A DNA stretch of 64,000 nt from Sinisalibacter aestuarii (GTDB taxonomy: Bacteria; Pseudomonadota; Alphaproteobacteria; Rhodobacterales; Rhodobacteraceae): NCBI RefSeq assembly GCF_027923545.1, contig NZ_BROH01000003.1, forward strand, positions 1 through 64,000, read 5' to 3'. Position numbers and translations under genes: made by a program. The stretch's first letter is position 1. Every line of letters starts with the position of its first letter. Positions 51,891 through 61,781 of this stretch are shown here, one piece after another. The notes below the pieces were generated by a model that was given only the letters and a program-made list of their open reading frames with translations, searched no databases and was not told the DNA's origin.

Positions 51891-52352
51891 TCAGAAGCCG
51901 TAAACCAGGCCGGCTTTCGCCACCCAGTTGCTGGTGCCGCCGCCGAAGGTCTCGTAGCGGTCCACGCCTGCACGCAGCGACAGCTCGTCGGTAAAGGCGT
52001 ATTGCGCGCCGGCGCCCACGAGCCACCAGTTGGTGGAATTCGAGGCGCGGGCCACGCCGCCCTGGCCGTAGATCAGCGCGTCGGGCATCACTTCATAGGC
52101 GAAGCGCAGCGTGCCGGCGGCCACGTAATCGACGCCCGTGTTCGGGAAGAGCACGTCGATCTCGCCGCCGACAAAGGCGCCGTTGCCGAGGTCGTACATA
52201 TAACCCGCCTGTCCGCCGAATGCGAAGCTGTTGCCGTTCACCGTTGCGCCATAGGCGCCAACATAGGGGCCTTCCCAGTCGGCGGCGATCACGGCCGGCG
52301 CTGCGAGCGCCAGCGCGGCGCTCAGAAGAAGGGTTTTTGTCATCCGTGTCAT
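51891..52352 (-). CDS. Small outer-membrane beta-barrel protein
   Basis: A 153-residue protein. Signal peptide MTKTLLLSAALALAAPAVIAAD. The rest alternates short strands of hydrophobic and polar residues (FAFGGQAGYMYDLGNGAFVGGEIDVLF, WWLVGAGAQYAFTDELSLRAGVDRYE) and ends WVAKAGLVYGF, a typical barrel assembly signal. GGAGGAAG precedes the ATG at 52352. It resembles eight-stranded OmpA/Opa-type barrels. Confidence 0.85.
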   Translation of the reverse strand: MTRMTKTLLLSAALALAAPAVIAADWEGPYVGAYGATVNGNSFAFGGQAGYMYDLGNGAFVGGEIDVLFPNTGVDYVAAGTLRFAYEVMPDALIYGQGGVARASNSTNWWLVGAGAQYAFTDELSLRAGVDRYETFGGGTSNWVAKAGLVYGF

Positions 52353-52546
52353 CGCTTCCTCCGTTGGATACAGAATTGGACAACATAGGAAGTATAGCAC
52401 CAAATGGCGCGGGGTGCTTTGCGCTGGCGCATCTCGGCTGTTTCCTGCCGCCCGCCGGCCCGCCCCGGACCCGGCCGGATGACAAAACCGCGACATGCGC
52501 GCGCATGGGATTGGCGGCGCGCAGGATTGTGAATATGGTCGCGCGC

Positions 52547-54526
52547 ATGATTACCGAACTCGGACATTTCGCGCTGATCCTGGCGCTTGGCGTGGCCATC
52601 GTGCAGATGATCGTGCCGTTCGTCGGCGCGCAGAAAGGCTGGACCGGCTGGATGGCCGTGGCCGCCCCTGCCGCCACCCTGCAATTCGTCTTCGTCGCCA
52701 TCGCGTTCGGGGCGCTGACATGGGCCTTCGTCACTTCCGACTTCTCGCTTCATCTGGTCTGGGCGAACTCCCATTCGGCCAAGCCGATGCTCTACAAGAT
52801 CTCGGGCGTCTGGGGGAACCATGAAGGCTCGATGCTGCTCTGGGTGCTGATCGTCGCGTTGTTCGGCGCCGCCGCGGCCTGGTTCGGCGGCGGGCTGCCG
52901 CCCAGGCTGAAGGCGCTGGTTCTGTCGGTGCAATCGGCGATCGGCGTGGCCTTTCTCGGTTTCATCATCTTCACCTCGAACCCGTTCCTGCGCATCGCCG
53001 TGCCGCCCTTCGACGGGCAGGACCTCAACCCGCTGTTGCAGGATCCGGGCCTCGCCTTCCACCCGCCCTTCCTCTATCTCGGCTATGTCGGCCTCTCGAT
53101 GGCCTTCTCCTTCGCCGTCGCGGCGCTGATCGAGGGCCGGGTCGATGCCGCCTGGGCGCGCTGGGTGCGGCCCTGGACGCTGGCGGCCTGGGTCTTCCTC
53201 ACCATCGGTATCGGGCTCGGCTCCTGGTGGGCCTATTACGAGCTTGGTTGGGGCGGCTTCTGGTTCTGGGATCCGGTCGAGAACGCCTCGTTCATGCCCT
53301 GGCTCTTCGCCGCAGCACTGTTGCATTCGGCCATCGTGGTCGAGAAGCGCGAGGCGCTGAAAAGCTGGACGATTCTGCTGGCCATCCTCGCTTTCGGCTT
53401 CTCGCTGATCGGCACCTTCATCGTGCGCTCCGGCATCATCACCTCGGTCCACACCTTCGCCTCCGACCCGACGCGCGGCGTGTTCATCCTGCTCATCCTC
53501 GCGCTGTTCACCGGTGGAGCGCTCACCCTCTTTGCCGCGCGCGCCAGCGCGATGGAGGCCAAGGGCGTGTTTGCGATGGTCAGCCGGGAATCGGGGCTGG
53601 TGGTCAACAATATCCTGCTTGCCGTCTCGTCCTTCGTGGTCTTCATCGGCACGATCTGGCCGCTGGTGGCCGAGATGTTCTTCGACCGCAAGCTCTCGGT
53701 CGGCGCGCCCTTCTTCGAGGCGGCCTTCACGCCGTTCATGGTGGCGCTCGCCGTCGTCCTGCCGGTGGGTGCGATGTTGCCGTGGAAGCGGGCGCGGCTT
53801 GGCCGTGCGATCAGGCCGCTGATCCCGGCGGCGATTCTGGCCGTGCTGATCGCGCTCCTGGCCTGGACGCTGCAGACCCAGCGCACGATCCTTGGCCCTG
53901 TCGGCTTCCTGCTCGGCACCTGGCTCGTTTCGGGCGCGGTGGTCGATCTGATGTCGCGCACCGGGCGCGGGCCCTGGGGCCAGCGGCTTTCCCGTCTCAC
54001 CCGGCTGCCGCGCGCCGACTGGGGCAAGGCCACGGCGCATTCCGGGCTTGGCATCACGATCGCGGGGATTGCCGGGCTGATGGCCTGGCAGGTGGAAGAT
54101 ATCCGCGTTGCCCAGGTGGGCGAGCCGTTCGAGGTGTCGGGCTATGAGGTGGTGCTGACGGACGTGACCCGCCAGCCGGGGCCAAACTATGTCTCGACAG
54201 TCGGCCATATGCAGGTGCACAGGGATGGCCGGCTGATCGCCACGCTGGAGCCCGAAAAGCGCGTCTACCCGGTGCAGGCGATGCCCACCACCGAGGCGGC
54301 CATCGCCAATGGCTTCTGGCGCGATCTCTACCTTGTCATCGGCGATCCGCAGGCGGGCGGCGGCTGGGCCGTGCGCACCTTCATCAAGCCCTTTGCCAAC
54401 TGGATCTGGGGCGGCACGATCATCATGGCGCTCGGCGGGGTTCTGAGCCTCAGCGACCGGCGCTACCGCGTCGCCGCCGGGGCCAGCAAGGCGCGGATTG
54501 CGCCGCAGGGAGTGCCGGCGGAATGA
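52547..54526 (+). CDS. ccmF: Haem lyase CcmF (cytochrome c maturation)
   Basis: A 659-residue membrane protein from ATG 52547 (ATG 52535 is an alternative). About fourteen segments; the tryptophan-rich WWD motif is seen at WGGFWFWDPVENASFMPW, and the segment VWGNHEGSMLLW also matches. With CcmH it attaches haem to apocytochrome c cysteines in the periplasm. This is needed for the cbb3 subunits and the octahaem protein in this window. The stop overlaps ccmH by 4 bases. Confidence 0.95.
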   Translation: MITELGHFALILALGVAIVQMIVPFVGAQKGWTGWMAVAAPAATLQFVFVAIAFGALTWAFVTSDFSLHLVWANSHSAKPMLYKISGVWGNHEGSMLLWVLIVALFGAAAAWFGGGLPPRLKALVLSVQSAIGVAFLGFIIFTSNPFLRIAVPPFDGQDLNPLLQDPGLAFHPPFLYLGYVGLSMAFSFAVAALIEGRVDAAWARWVRPWTLAAWVFLTIGIGLGSWWAYYELGWGGFWFWDPVENASFMPWLFAAALLHSAIVVEKREALKSWTILLAILAFGFSLIGTFIVRSGIITSVHTFASDPTRGVFILLILALFTGGALTLFAARASAMEAKGVFAMVSRESGLVVNNILLAVSSFVVFIGTIWPLVAEMFFDRKLSVGAPFFEAAFTPFMVALAVVLPVGAMLPWKRARLGRAIRPLIPAAILAVLIALLAWTLQTQRTILGPVGFLLGTWLVSGAVVDLMSRTGRGPWGQRLSRLTRLPRADWGKATAHSGLGITIAGIAGLMAWQVEDIRVAQVGEPFEVSGYEVVLTDVTRQPGPNYVSTVGHMQVHRDGRLIATLEPEKRVYPVQAMPTTEAAIANGFWRDLYLVIGDPQAGGGWAVRTFIKPFANWIWGGTIIMALGGVLSLSDRRYRVAAGASKARIAPQGVPAE

Positions 54527-54972
54527 AGAAGCTCATGCTCGTGCTGGCGCTCATCGCCAGCCCCGCCTTCGCGGTGAACCCCGACGAGGTGCTGGACGAC
54601 CCGGCGCTTGAGGCGCGGGCGCGCGATATTTCGGCGGGGCTGCGCTGCGTGGTTTGCCGTGGCGAGAATATCGACGAGAGCAATGCCGCCATCGCCCGCG
54701 ATCTGCGCCTGCTCGTGCGTGAGCGGCTGCTGGCGGGCGACAGCAATGACGAGGCCGTCGCCTTCATCGTCGACCGTTACGGCGAATACGTGCTGATGAA
54801 GCCCACCGCGAGCGGGGCCAATGTGCTGCTGTGGTGGGCCGGACCGGCGCTGTTTCTCACCGCCGCGATCGGGGCGGGCTTCTATCTGCGCCGCCGCTCG
54901 CGCAGCGCCGAGCCGGCGGAAGCGCTGACGGAAGACGAGAAAAGCCGGCTCGACGAGCTTCTGAACGGCTGA
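54523..54972 (+). CDS. ccmH: Cytochrome c maturation protein CcmH/CycL
   Basis: A 149-residue periplasmic protein with signal peptide (KKLMLVLALIASPAFAV), the thiol motif LRCVVCRGENIDESNAAIARDLR that reduces apocytochrome c cysteines, and a C-terminal membrane anchor (VLLWWAGPALFLTAAIGAGFYL). The common LRCxVCQNQ form is here CRGEN. It overlaps ccmF by 4 bases. Confidence 0.93.
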   Translation: MKKLMLVLALIASPAFAVNPDEVLDDPALEARARDISAGLRCVVCRGENIDESNAAIARDLRLLVRERLLAGDSNDEAVAFIVDRYGEYVLMKPTASGANVLLWWAGPALFLTAAIGAGFYLRRRSRSAEPAEALTEDEKSRLDELLNG

Positions 54973-55098
54973 ACCCTGCGCCGCGCCTGTATGTCCGGCA
55001 GCGCGGAGCACAGGTAAACTCGACCCTTCGGTCGGTTTTGCTGCTTCCCATGGTCGCGCCCCTTCGCTAGTCTCGCCGCCACCAACAGGGAGGCTTCG

Positions 55099-55875
55099 AT
55101 GGATTACGAGACGATCCGGCTGGACATCGACAACGGGCTCGCGCTGATGACGCTGAACCGGCCCGAAAAGATGAACGCGCTCAACACCCAGATGCGGGCC
55201 GAGATGGCCCATGCGGTGAGACATGCCGACGAGGTGGCGCGGGTGCTGGCGATCACCGGCGAGGGCCGCGCTTTTTGCACAGGGCAGGATCTGGGCGACC
55301 GCGCCAGTGCCGGCGAAGTCGATCTCGAACGCACGCTGCGCGACGAATACGAGCCGGTGCTGCGCGCGATCACCGGCGCCGGTATTCCGGTGATCGCGGC
55401 GGTGAACGGCCCGGCGGCGGGGGCAGGGGCCAACCTCGCCCTTGCGGCGGATGTGGTGATCGCCAGCCAGTCGGCCTATTTTCTGCAAGCCTTCTCGCGC
55501 ATCGGCCTTATTCCCGATGCCGGCGGCACCTACACGATGCCGCGTGCCATGGGGCTCGCCAAGGCGATGGGGGCGGCGCTGTTTGCCGAAAAGATCAGCG
55601 CCGACGAGGCCAGCGCGATGGGCCTGATCTGGGAATCGGTGCCCGATGATGATTTCGACAGCCACTGGCGTGCCCGCGCCCGACAGCTCGCCGAAGGGCC
55701 GACGCTGTCCTACAAGAGCATCAAGAGGCTGATGCGTGCCTCGCTCGGCAATTCCTTCGACGATCAGATCGCGCTGGAGGCCCGGATGCAGGGGCAATGC
55801 GGCCGCTCGCGCGATTTCAGGGAAGGGGTGATGGCCTTCCTCGAAAAGCGCGCGCCCAAATTCGAGGGCCGTTGA
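55099..55875 (+). CDS. Enoyl-CoA hydratase/isomerase family protein
   Basis: A 258-residue crotonase-fold enzyme. ITGEGRAFCTGQDLGDR and the oxyanion-hole region AGAGANLALAADVVIASQSAYFLQAF, then IGLIPDAGGTYTMPRAMGLAKAMG, match enoyl-CoA hydratases and PaaG-type isomerases. GGGAGG precedes the ATG. It is 126 bases downstream of ccmH; the two are commonly neighbours in this family of bacteria without a known functional link. Confidence 0.92.
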   Translation: MDYETIRLDIDNGLALMTLNRPEKMNALNTQMRAEMAHAVRHADEVARVLAITGEGRAFCTGQDLGDRASAGEVDLERTLRDEYEPVLRAITGAGIPVIAAVNGPAAGAGANLALAADVVIASQSAYFLQAFSRIGLIPDAGGTYTMPRAMGLAKAMGAALFAEKISADEASAMGLIWESVPDDDFDSHWRARARQLAEGPTLSYKSIKRLMRASLGNSFDDQIALEARMQGQCGRSRDFREGVMAFLEKRAPKFEGR

Positions 55876-55903
55876 GCCGGGCCGGCCGCCTGACACAGAC
55901 AAA

Positions 55904-55927
55904 GGGCCGCCCCGAGGGGCGGCCCTT
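55904..55927. terminator. Bidirectional terminator between enoyl-CoA hydratase and gltA
   Basis: GGGCCGCCCC (55904-55913) and GGGGCGGCCC (55916-55925) form a very stable stem, flanked by AAA on the left and TT on the right. It separates two converging genes and should stop both transcripts. Confidence 0.75.
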
Positions 55928-55948
55928 CTGCATTCAGGCAGGTGCGGC

Positions 55949-57244
55949 TCAGCGCTTTTCCACGTCCACGTAATCGCGGCGGGCTTCGCCGGTATAAAGC
56001 TGGCGCGGGCGGCCGATCTTCTGGTTCGGATCGCTCAGCATCTCTTTCCACTGCGAAATCCAGCCCACGGTGCGCGAAAGCGCGAAGATCGGGGTGAACA
56101 TCGAGGTGGGGAAGCCCATCGCCTCAAGGATGATGCCGGAGTAGAAATCGACGTTCGGATAGAGCTTTTTCTCGACGAAATAAGGATCTTCCAACGCGAT
56201 CCGCTCAAGTTCCTTGGCGACTTTCAGCGTTTCGTTGTTTTCGACGCCGAGCAGTTCCAGCACCTCGTCGGCGCTTTCCTTCATCACCTTCGCGCGCGGG
56301 TCGAAATTCTTGTAGACCCGGTGGCCGAAGCCCATCAGGCGGAACGGATCGCTCTTGTCCTTCGCGCGTTCGATATATTCGGGGATACGGTCGACCGTGC
56401 CGATCTCTTTCAGCATTTCCAGGCAGGCCTGGTTGGCGCCGCCATGGGCCGGACCCCAGAGGCAGGCAATGCCGGCGGCGATACAGGCAAACGGGTTGGC
56501 CCCCGAAGAGCCGGCCAGACGCACCGTCGAGGTCGAGGCATTCTGCTCGTGGTCGGCATGGAGGGTGAAGATCCGGTCCATCGCGCGCGAGAGGATCGGG
56601 TTCACCTCATATTCCTCGGCGGGAACCGAGAAGCACATATGCAGGAAGTTCGAGGCGTAATCGAGCGAGTTCTTCGGATACACGAAGGGCTGGCCGATCG
56701 AATATTTGTAGGCCATCGCCGCAATCGTCGGGATCTTGGCGATCATCCGCACGGCGGCGATTTCGCGTTGCCAGTAGTCGGAAATGTCGAGGCTGTCGTG
56801 ATAGAACGCCGAGAGCGCGCCGACCACGCCCACCATCGTCGCCATCGGGTGCGCGTCGCGGCGGTAACCCGAGAAGAACTTGGTGAGCTGCTCATGCACC
56901 ATCGTGTGGCGGGTGACGCGGCCTTCGAAATCTTCGAGCTGCACCGCCGTCGGCAACTCGCCGTAGAGCAAAAGGAAGCAGACTTCGAGGTAATGGCTTT
57001 TTTCGGCCAGTTGCTCGATGGGGAAACCGCGGTAGAGAAGCTCGCCCTTGTCGCCGTCGATATAGGTGATGGCGCTTTCGCAGGACGAGGTCGATGTGAA
57101 GCCCGGATCGTGGGTGAACACGCCACCCTGGGCATAGAGCTTGCCGATGTCGATCACGTCGGGGCCAACGGTCGGGGAGTACATCGGGAGCTCAAGCTCC
57201 GTGTCGCCATATGTGAGCTTTGCGGTTCCCGTCTGATCTACCAT
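55949..57244 (-). CDS. gltA: Citrate synthase
   Basis: A 431-residue type I/II citrate synthase from ATG 57244 that condenses acetyl-CoA and oxaloacetate in the TCA cycle. Catalytic segments: [35 protein letters not shown], and [18 protein letters not shown] with the active-site His and the Asp region downstream. The N-terminal beta domain ([19 protein letters not shown]) is typical of the Gram-negative hexameric NADH-sensitive type. It lies 37 bases after gltX, probably in one operon. Confidence 0.95.
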   Translation of the reverse strand: MVDQTGTAKLTYGDTELELPMYSPTVGPDVIDIGKLYAQGGVFTHDPGFTSTSSCESAITYIDGDKGELLYRGFPIEQLAEKSHYLEVCFLLLYGELPTAVQLEDFEGRVTRHTMVHEQLTKFFSGYRRDAHPMATMVGVVGALSAFYHDSLDISDYWQREIAAVRMIAKIPTIAAMAYKYSIGQPFVYPKNSLDYASNFLHMCFSVPAEEYEVNPILSRAMDRIFTLHADHEQNASTSTVRLAGSSGANPFACIAAGIACLWGPAHGGANQACLEMLKEIGTVDRIPEYIERAKDKSDPFRLMGFGHRVYKNFDPRAKVMKESADEVLELLGVENNETLKVAKELERIALEDPYFVEKKLYPNVDFYSGIILEAMGFPTSMFTPIFALSRTVGWISQWKEMLSDPNQKIGRPRQLYTGEARRDYVDVEKR

Positions 57245-57281
57245 GCACGTCCCTTTCAAAAGGCCCGCCGGGGCGGGCGTG

Positions 57282-58685
57282 TCAGCGTGCCGCCTCATCA
57301 AGACGCGCGATGGTTTCGTCGCGCCCGAGAAGCAGCATCATATCGAAAACGCTGGGGGTAACGGCCCGGCCTGCAAGTGCGGCGCGCAACGGGGCCGCCA
57401 GCTTTCCGAACTTGGTGTCCTGCGCTTCGGCAAAGGCGTTCAGCGTGGTTTCCAGCGTGTCGCGCTCCCAGCTAGCATTTTGCAGATGCGGCGTCAATTC
57501 TCTCAGTATACCACGGGATACATCATCGAGCGATTTTGCCGCTTTCTCGTCTGGCTCGATCGGGCGCATCGTGAGAAGAAAATGCGCTTTTTCAAGTATT
57601 TGCGGCAAGGTTTTCGCGCCGGCTTTGAACAGCGGCATCGAGGCGGCGAGGGCGCGCGCCTCGGGGGCGGTCAGGGGTTTGCCGCCAACCGCATCGAGGT
57701 AATCCTGCAGTTGCAGCACAAGGTCCTCGCCATCCTCCGCCGCGATGTGCTGGCCGGAGATGTGATCGAGCTTCTTGAAGTCGAACCGCGCGGCCCCCTT
57801 GCCGATGCCCGACAGATCGAACCAGGCCTGCGCCTGTTCGTCGGTAAACACCTCGTCATCGCCGTGGCTCCAGCCCAGCCGGGCGAGGTAATTGCGCATT
57901 GCCGAGGCCGGATAGCCCATCGCGCGGTATTCCTCGACCCCGAGCGCGCCATGGCGCTTGGAGAGCTTCTTGCCGTCCGGCCCGTGGATCAGCGGGATAT
58001 GCGCGAAGACCGGCACATCCCACCCCATCGCGGCATAAACCTGCATCTGGCGCGCGGCGTTGTTGAGGTGGTCGTCGCCCCGGATCACATGCGTCACCCC
58101 CATGTCATGGTCGTCGACGACGACGGCCAGCATGTAGGTGGGTGTGCCATCCGACCGTAAACAAATCATGTCGTCGAGCTGGTCGTTACGGATGGTGACC
58201 TGGCCCTGCACCTGATCGTCGATCACCGTCGCCCCGTCGCGCGGGGCTTTCAGGCGGATCACATAGGGCGCGTCGGGGTGGGTGGCAGGATCGGCATCGC
58301 GCCAGGGCGATTGAAACAGCGTCGATGTGCCCGCCGCCTTCGCCGCGTCGCGAAAGGCGGCAATCTCGTCCTGCGTGGCGAAGCATTTATAGGCATGGCC
58401 GCTGGCCAGCATCTCGTGGGCCACCTCGGCATGGCGCCCGGCGCGTTCGAACTGGCTGATCGGCTCGCCATCGTAATCGAGCCCGAGCCAGCGCATCCCT
58501 TCAAGGATCGCCGCCGTCGCTTCCGGGGTGGAACGGGCGCGGTCGGTATCTTCGATCCGGAGCAGGAACCTGCCGCCCCGGCCACGGGCATAGAGCCAGT
58601 TGAACAGCGCGGTGCGGGCGCCGCCGATATGCAGATAGCCCGTGGGCGAGGGGGCGAAACGGGTGACGACTTGCGGGTCGGACAT
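57282..58685 (-). CDS. gltX: Glutamyl-tRNA synthetase
   Basis: A 467-residue class I synthetase from ATG 58685. The HIGH-type motif is [19 protein letters not shown] and the KMSKS-type motif is KKLSKRHG near residue 245. It charges tRNA-Glu (and possibly tRNA-Gln in organisms that use the amidotransferase route). It precedes gltA and is divergent from comEC across 64 bases. Confidence 0.95.
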   Translation of the reverse strand: MSDPQVVTRFAPSPTGYLHIGGARTALFNWLYARGRGGRFLLRIEDTDRARSTPEATAAILEGMRWLGLDYDGEPISQFERAGRHAEVAHEMLASGHAYKCFATQDEIAAFRDAAKAAGTSTLFQSPWRDADPATHPDAPYVIRLKAPRDGATVIDDQVQGQVTIRNDQLDDMICLRSDGTPTYMLAVVVDDHDMGVTHVIRGDDHLNNAARQMQVYAAMGWDVPVFAHIPLIHGPDGKKLSKRHGALGVEEYRAMGYPASAMRNYLARLGWSHGDDEVFTDEQAQAWFDLSGIGKGAARFDFKKLDHISGQHIAAEDGEDLVLQLQDYLDAVGGKPLTAPEARALAASMPLFKAGAKTLPQILEKAHFLLTMRPIEPDEKAAKSLDDVSRGILRELTPHLQNASWERDTLETTLNAFAEAQDTKFGKLAAPLRAALAGRAVTPSVFDMMLLLGRDETIARLDEAAR

Positions 58686-58749
58686 CGGCGTTAACCTTTT
58701 GGAAACCATGATCGCGCTAGCTTTCACGGGTGTTTAGGCGCTCGGGAGG

Positions 58750-60825
58750 GTGAGAACAAGGGTGACGCCGCTCGCGCGGATATCGGGCCGGCTGGAGCGG
58801 CTCGCGGGGCGGCTCCTGCTGTTTGCGCCGGTTTGCCTTGGCGGCGGCGTGGGCGGCTATTTCGCCCTGCCGGCGGAGCCGGGCTGGACCGGCTGGGCCG
58901 CGATCCTGCTGGCGGCGGCCCTGGCCGCGCTGCTCGGGCTTCGGCTGGCGCGCGGGCGCCATGCCGGGCTGGGCTTTCTCGCACTGGGGCTGGCGCTCGT
59001 GCTGGCCGGGTTTCTGGTGGCGGGGCTGCGCACCGAGACCATGCGCGCGCCGGTGCTCGGCTTTCGCTACTACGGCCCGGTCGAGGGCCGGGTGATCAGG
59101 ATCGACCGTTCGGCCTCCGACGCGGTGCGCCTCACCCTCGACCGGATGCGGCTGGAGCGTGTCGCCCCCGGAGCGTTGCCGGAGCGGGTGCGCGTCTCGC
59201 TGCACGGGGCGCAGGGCTATCTCGACCCGGTGCCGGGCAACCGGGTGGCGATGACGGCCTTCCTCTCCGCCCCCGAAGGGCCGGTGGAGCCGGGAGGCTT
59301 TGATTTCCGGCGCATGGCCTGGTTCGACCGGATCGGCGCGGTGGGCTATACCCGTGCGCCCGCGCTGCTTATGGAACCGGGCGAGCGCGGCTTTGGCGGC
59401 ATCGCCGTCAACCGGCTGCGCCAGCGCATCGCGGTGGCGGTGCGCGGGGCGATCCCCGGCGAGGCGGGGGCCTTTGCCGCCGCGATCACCACCGGCGACC
59501 GGGCCCAGATGAGCGCCGAAGCGCTGACCGCTCTGCGCGGATCGAACCTCGCGCATCTGCTGGCGATCTCGGGGCTGCATATGGGGCTGCTGACCGGCTT
59601 CGTCTTCACCGCCCTGCGCTATGCGCTGGCGCTGGTGCCGGGGCTGGCCGACCGGGTGGCGATCCGCAAGATCGCCGCCGTGGTGGCGTTGCAGGCGGGC
59701 GCCTTCTACCTCGCGCTGTCGGGTGGCAACGTGGCCACCGAGCGCGCCTTCATCATGGTGAGCGTGATGTTCGGCGCGGTGCTGATCGACCGGCGGGCGC
59801 TCACCCTGCGCGCCGTCGCCATTGCCGCCCTGGCGATCCTGCTGGTGCAGCCCGAGGCGCTGACCGAGCCGGGCTTTCAGATGTCCTTCGCCGCCACCAC
59901 CGCGCTGGTGGCCGCCTTTGGCGCCTTGCGCGACTGGCGGGGCTGGCAGCCGCCGCGCTGGCTGCAGGGGCCGGTTGGCCTCTTTGTCTCGTCCAGCGTG
60001 GCAGGGCTGGCCACCGCGCCCTTCGCGGCGGCGCATTTCAACCAGGTCTCGCATTACGGGCTGCTGGCCAATCTGCTGGCGGTGCCGGTCATGGGCTCGC
60101 TGGTGATGCCGCTGGCGGTGCTGGCGGCGCTGCTGGCGCCGCTGGGACTTTCGGGCCTCGCGCTCGGGCTGATGCGCTACCCGATCGAGTGGATCCTCTG
60201 GGTGGCGCATCGGGTCTCGGGCCTCGACGGGGCGCTTGGCCATGTGCCCGCGCCCGGCCCGTGGGTGCTGCCGCTGATCGCGGTGGGCGGGCTGATGGCG
60301 GTGCTTTTCGCCGGGCGGGCGCGGGCGCTGGGGCTGGTGCCGCTCCTCTTCGGCTTCGCGCTCTGGGCCGAGGTCGAGCGCCCGCTGGCCCTGGTGGCCG
60401 GGTCCGGCGGGCTGGTGGGCGTGCGCGGGCCGGAGGGGCGGGCGCTGTCGAAGCCTTCGGGCGATGGCTTCGCGGCGACGGTCTGGCTGGAAAACGACGG
60501 CGACCCGGTGGCGCAGGAGGTGGCCGCCGCGCGGCGCGGCTTTACTGGCGCGCGGGGCGACCGGCGGGCGCGGATCGGGCCGCATCTTCTGGCGCATCTG
60601 ACCGGGCAAGGGGCTGCGGCGCGTGCGCTGGCAGCCTGCGGCGAGGCCGATCTGGTGATTGCCTCGGTGACGGTGGAGGCGGCGCCGGAGGGTTGCCGGA
60701 TCTACGATGCGGCGCGGTTGGCGGAAACCGGGGCGTTGGCGCTTATCCTCCAGGACGGCATGTTGCACGTGGTGAGCGTGGCCGCGACGAGCGGCGCGCG
60801 GCCCTGGACGGGCGTGGCGCGATAG
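58750..60825 (+). CDS. comEC: ComEC/Rec2-family DNA uptake channel protein
   Basis: A 691-residue inner-membrane protein (GTG start; a second GTG at 58762 is possible). It has the ComEC core: LAHLLAISGLHMGLLTGFVF, LSGGNVATERAFIMVSVMFGAVL and many membrane segments. The metallo-beta-lactamase domain at the C-terminus of Gram-positive ComEC is absent, as in many alphaproteobacterial proteins; the tail (residues about 540-691) is a shorter soluble part. It would move single-stranded DNA into the cytoplasm. In Rhodobacter capsulatus ComEC also serves uptake of gene-transfer-agent DNA. Confidence 0.9.
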   Translation: MRTRVTPLARISGRLERLAGRLLLFAPVCLGGGVGGYFALPAEPGWTGWAAILLAAALAALLGLRLARGRHAGLGFLALGLALVLAGFLVAGLRTETMRAPVLGFRYYGPVEGRVIRIDRSASDAVRLTLDRMRLERVAPGALPERVRVSLHGAQGYLDPVPGNRVAMTAFLSAPEGPVEPGGFDFRRMAWFDRIGAVGYTRAPALLMEPGERGFGGIAVNRLRQRIAVAVRGAIPGEAGAFAAAITTGDRAQMSAEALTALRGSNLAHLLAISGLHMGLLTGFVFTALRYALALVPGLADRVAIRKIAAVVALQAGAFYLALSGGNVATERAFIMVSVMFGAVLIDRRALTLRAVAIAALAILLVQPEALTEPGFQMSFAATTALVAAFGALRDWRGWQPPRWLQGPVGLFVSSSVAGLATAPFAAAHFNQVSHYGLLANLLAVPVMGSLVMPLAVLAALLAPLGLSGLALGLMRYPIEWILWVAHRVSGLDGALGHVPAPGPWVLPLIAVGGLMAVLFAGRARALGLVPLLFGFALWAEVERPLALVAGSGGLVGVRGPEGRALSKPSGDGFAATVWLENDGDPVAQEVAAARRGFTGARGDRRARIGPHLLAHLTGQGAAARALAACGEADLVIASVTVEAAPEGCRIYDAARLAETGALALILQDGMLHVVSVAATSGARPWTGVAR

Positions 60826-60831
60826 GGGGAA

Positions 60832-60881
60832 GGCGGACTTTTTCTAAAAGTCCGCCCCGTTTTCTTAGAAAGAAAACGGGG
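60832..60881. repeat. Two adjoining perfect inverted repeats after comEC
   Basis: The first is GGCGGACTTTT (60832-60842) with AAAAGTCCGCC (60846-60856), loop 3. The second is CCCCGTTTTCTT (60855-60866) with AAGAAAACGGGG (60870-60881), loop 3, sharing two bases with the first. They may serve as terminators for comEC or represent a small dispersed palindromic repeat. Confidence 0.85.
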
Positions 60882-60911
60882 CCGCCAAGGCGAAGGGGGT
60901 TTCCAGACAGG

Positions 60912-60942
60912 AAAACGCCCCGCGCTCGGTCGAGGCAGGGCG
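60912..60942 (-). terminator. Terminator after lexA
   Basis: On the minus strand CGCCC (60938-60942) and GGGCG (60916-60920) pair across a loop, followed by TTTTCC. It lies 24 bases past the lexA stop and would end the trpC-moaC-moeA-lexA transcript or lexA alone. Confidence 0.55.
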
Positions 60943-60965
60943 GTCCGCTGTTCTGTCGCGCTGGC

Positions 60966-61664
60966 TCAATAGGTGCGGATCAGCCCCACCAGTTTGCCCT
61001 GCACCTCGACCTGATCTTCGCGCAGCAGCCGGGTCTCGAAGGCCGGGTTGGCGGCTTCCAGCATCACCATATCGCCGGATTTGCGATAGCGCTTCAGCGT
61101 CGCCTCATAGCCTTCCACCTGCGCCACCACGATATCGCCGTTCTCGGCCACCGAGGTTTCGCGGATGATCACCACATCGCCGGAATTGATCCCGGCGTCG
61201 ATCATGGATTCGCCTTTGACTTCCAGCGCGTAATGCTTGCCGGAGCCCGCCACCATCGCGCCGGGCACGGCCACGCTGGCGGAGCCGTCATGGATTGCCT
61301 CGATCGGCGTGCCGGCGGCGATGCGGCCCAGCAGCGGCAGGTCCAACGCGGGTGCGTCGCCCAGTGCCATCGCGGCGGCGGGGCGGTGATCGGGGCGGTC
61401 GCCGTCGATCACCCGGGGCTCGAACCCGGCGCGGCCCGACCGCTCCAGCGCCTCGGGCAGCTTCACGATCTCGATGGCCCGCGCCCGGTGCGGCAACCGG
61501 CGGATGAAGCCGCGCTCTTCCAGCGCTGTGATCAGCCGGTGAATCCCCGATTTCGAGCGCAGATCCAGCGCTTCCTTCATCTCGTCGAACGACGGCGGCA
61601 CACCGTCGCGCAGCAGGCGCTTGTTGATGAAATCGAGAAGATCAAGTTGCTTGCGGGTCAACAT
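60966..61664 (-). CDS. lexA: LexA repressor of the SOS response
   Basis: A 232-residue self-cleaving repressor. Residues 1-65 form the winged helix ([39 protein letters not shown]). The autocleavage site is Ala117-Gly118 in GRIAAGTP, the serine nucleophile is Ser153 in GESMIDAG and the general-base lysine is Lys191 in EATLKRY. It represses DNA-repair genes until RecA triggers cleavage. Its promoter region contains three GTTC repeats at 61736-61761. Confidence 0.97.
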   Translation of the reverse strand: MLTRKQLDLLDFINKRLLRDGVPPSFDEMKEALDLRSKSGIHRLITALEERGFIRRLPHRARAIEIVKLPEALERSGRAGFEPRVIDGDRPDHRPAAAMALGDAPALDLPLLGRIAAGTPIEAIHDGSASVAVPGAMVAGSGKHYALEVKGESMIDAGINSGDVVIIRETSVAENGDIVVAQVEGYEATLKRYRKSGDMVMLEAANPAFETRLLREDQVEVQGKLVGLIRTY

Positions 61665-61735
61665 ATGCTCGCACCTCCATTGCGCCGCTTTCGGTGAGAG
61701 TCAGCGCGGCTGTTGTGGGGCGCCCTTGACGGGCT

Positions 61736-61761
61736 GTTCAAGCAATGTTCTACCCGCGTTC
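61736..61761. promoter_or_regulatory. Triple GTTC direct repeat, LexA operator (SOS box)
   Basis: GTTC occurs at 61736-61739, 61747-61750 and 61758-61761, each separated by exactly 7 bases. GTTC-N7-GTTC is the known LexA-binding box of alphaproteobacteria. Three half-sites give two overlapping boxes in front of lexA, 72 bases upstream of its start codon, so lexA is autoregulated. Confidence 0.85.
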
Positions 61762-61781
61762 CCGTTTCGTGTCAACAAATG

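Noticed and set aside
52349-54220. A 623-codon antisense frame over ccmF
   Set aside because: Glu/Arg/Gln/His-rich mirror frame; ccmF is unambiguous.
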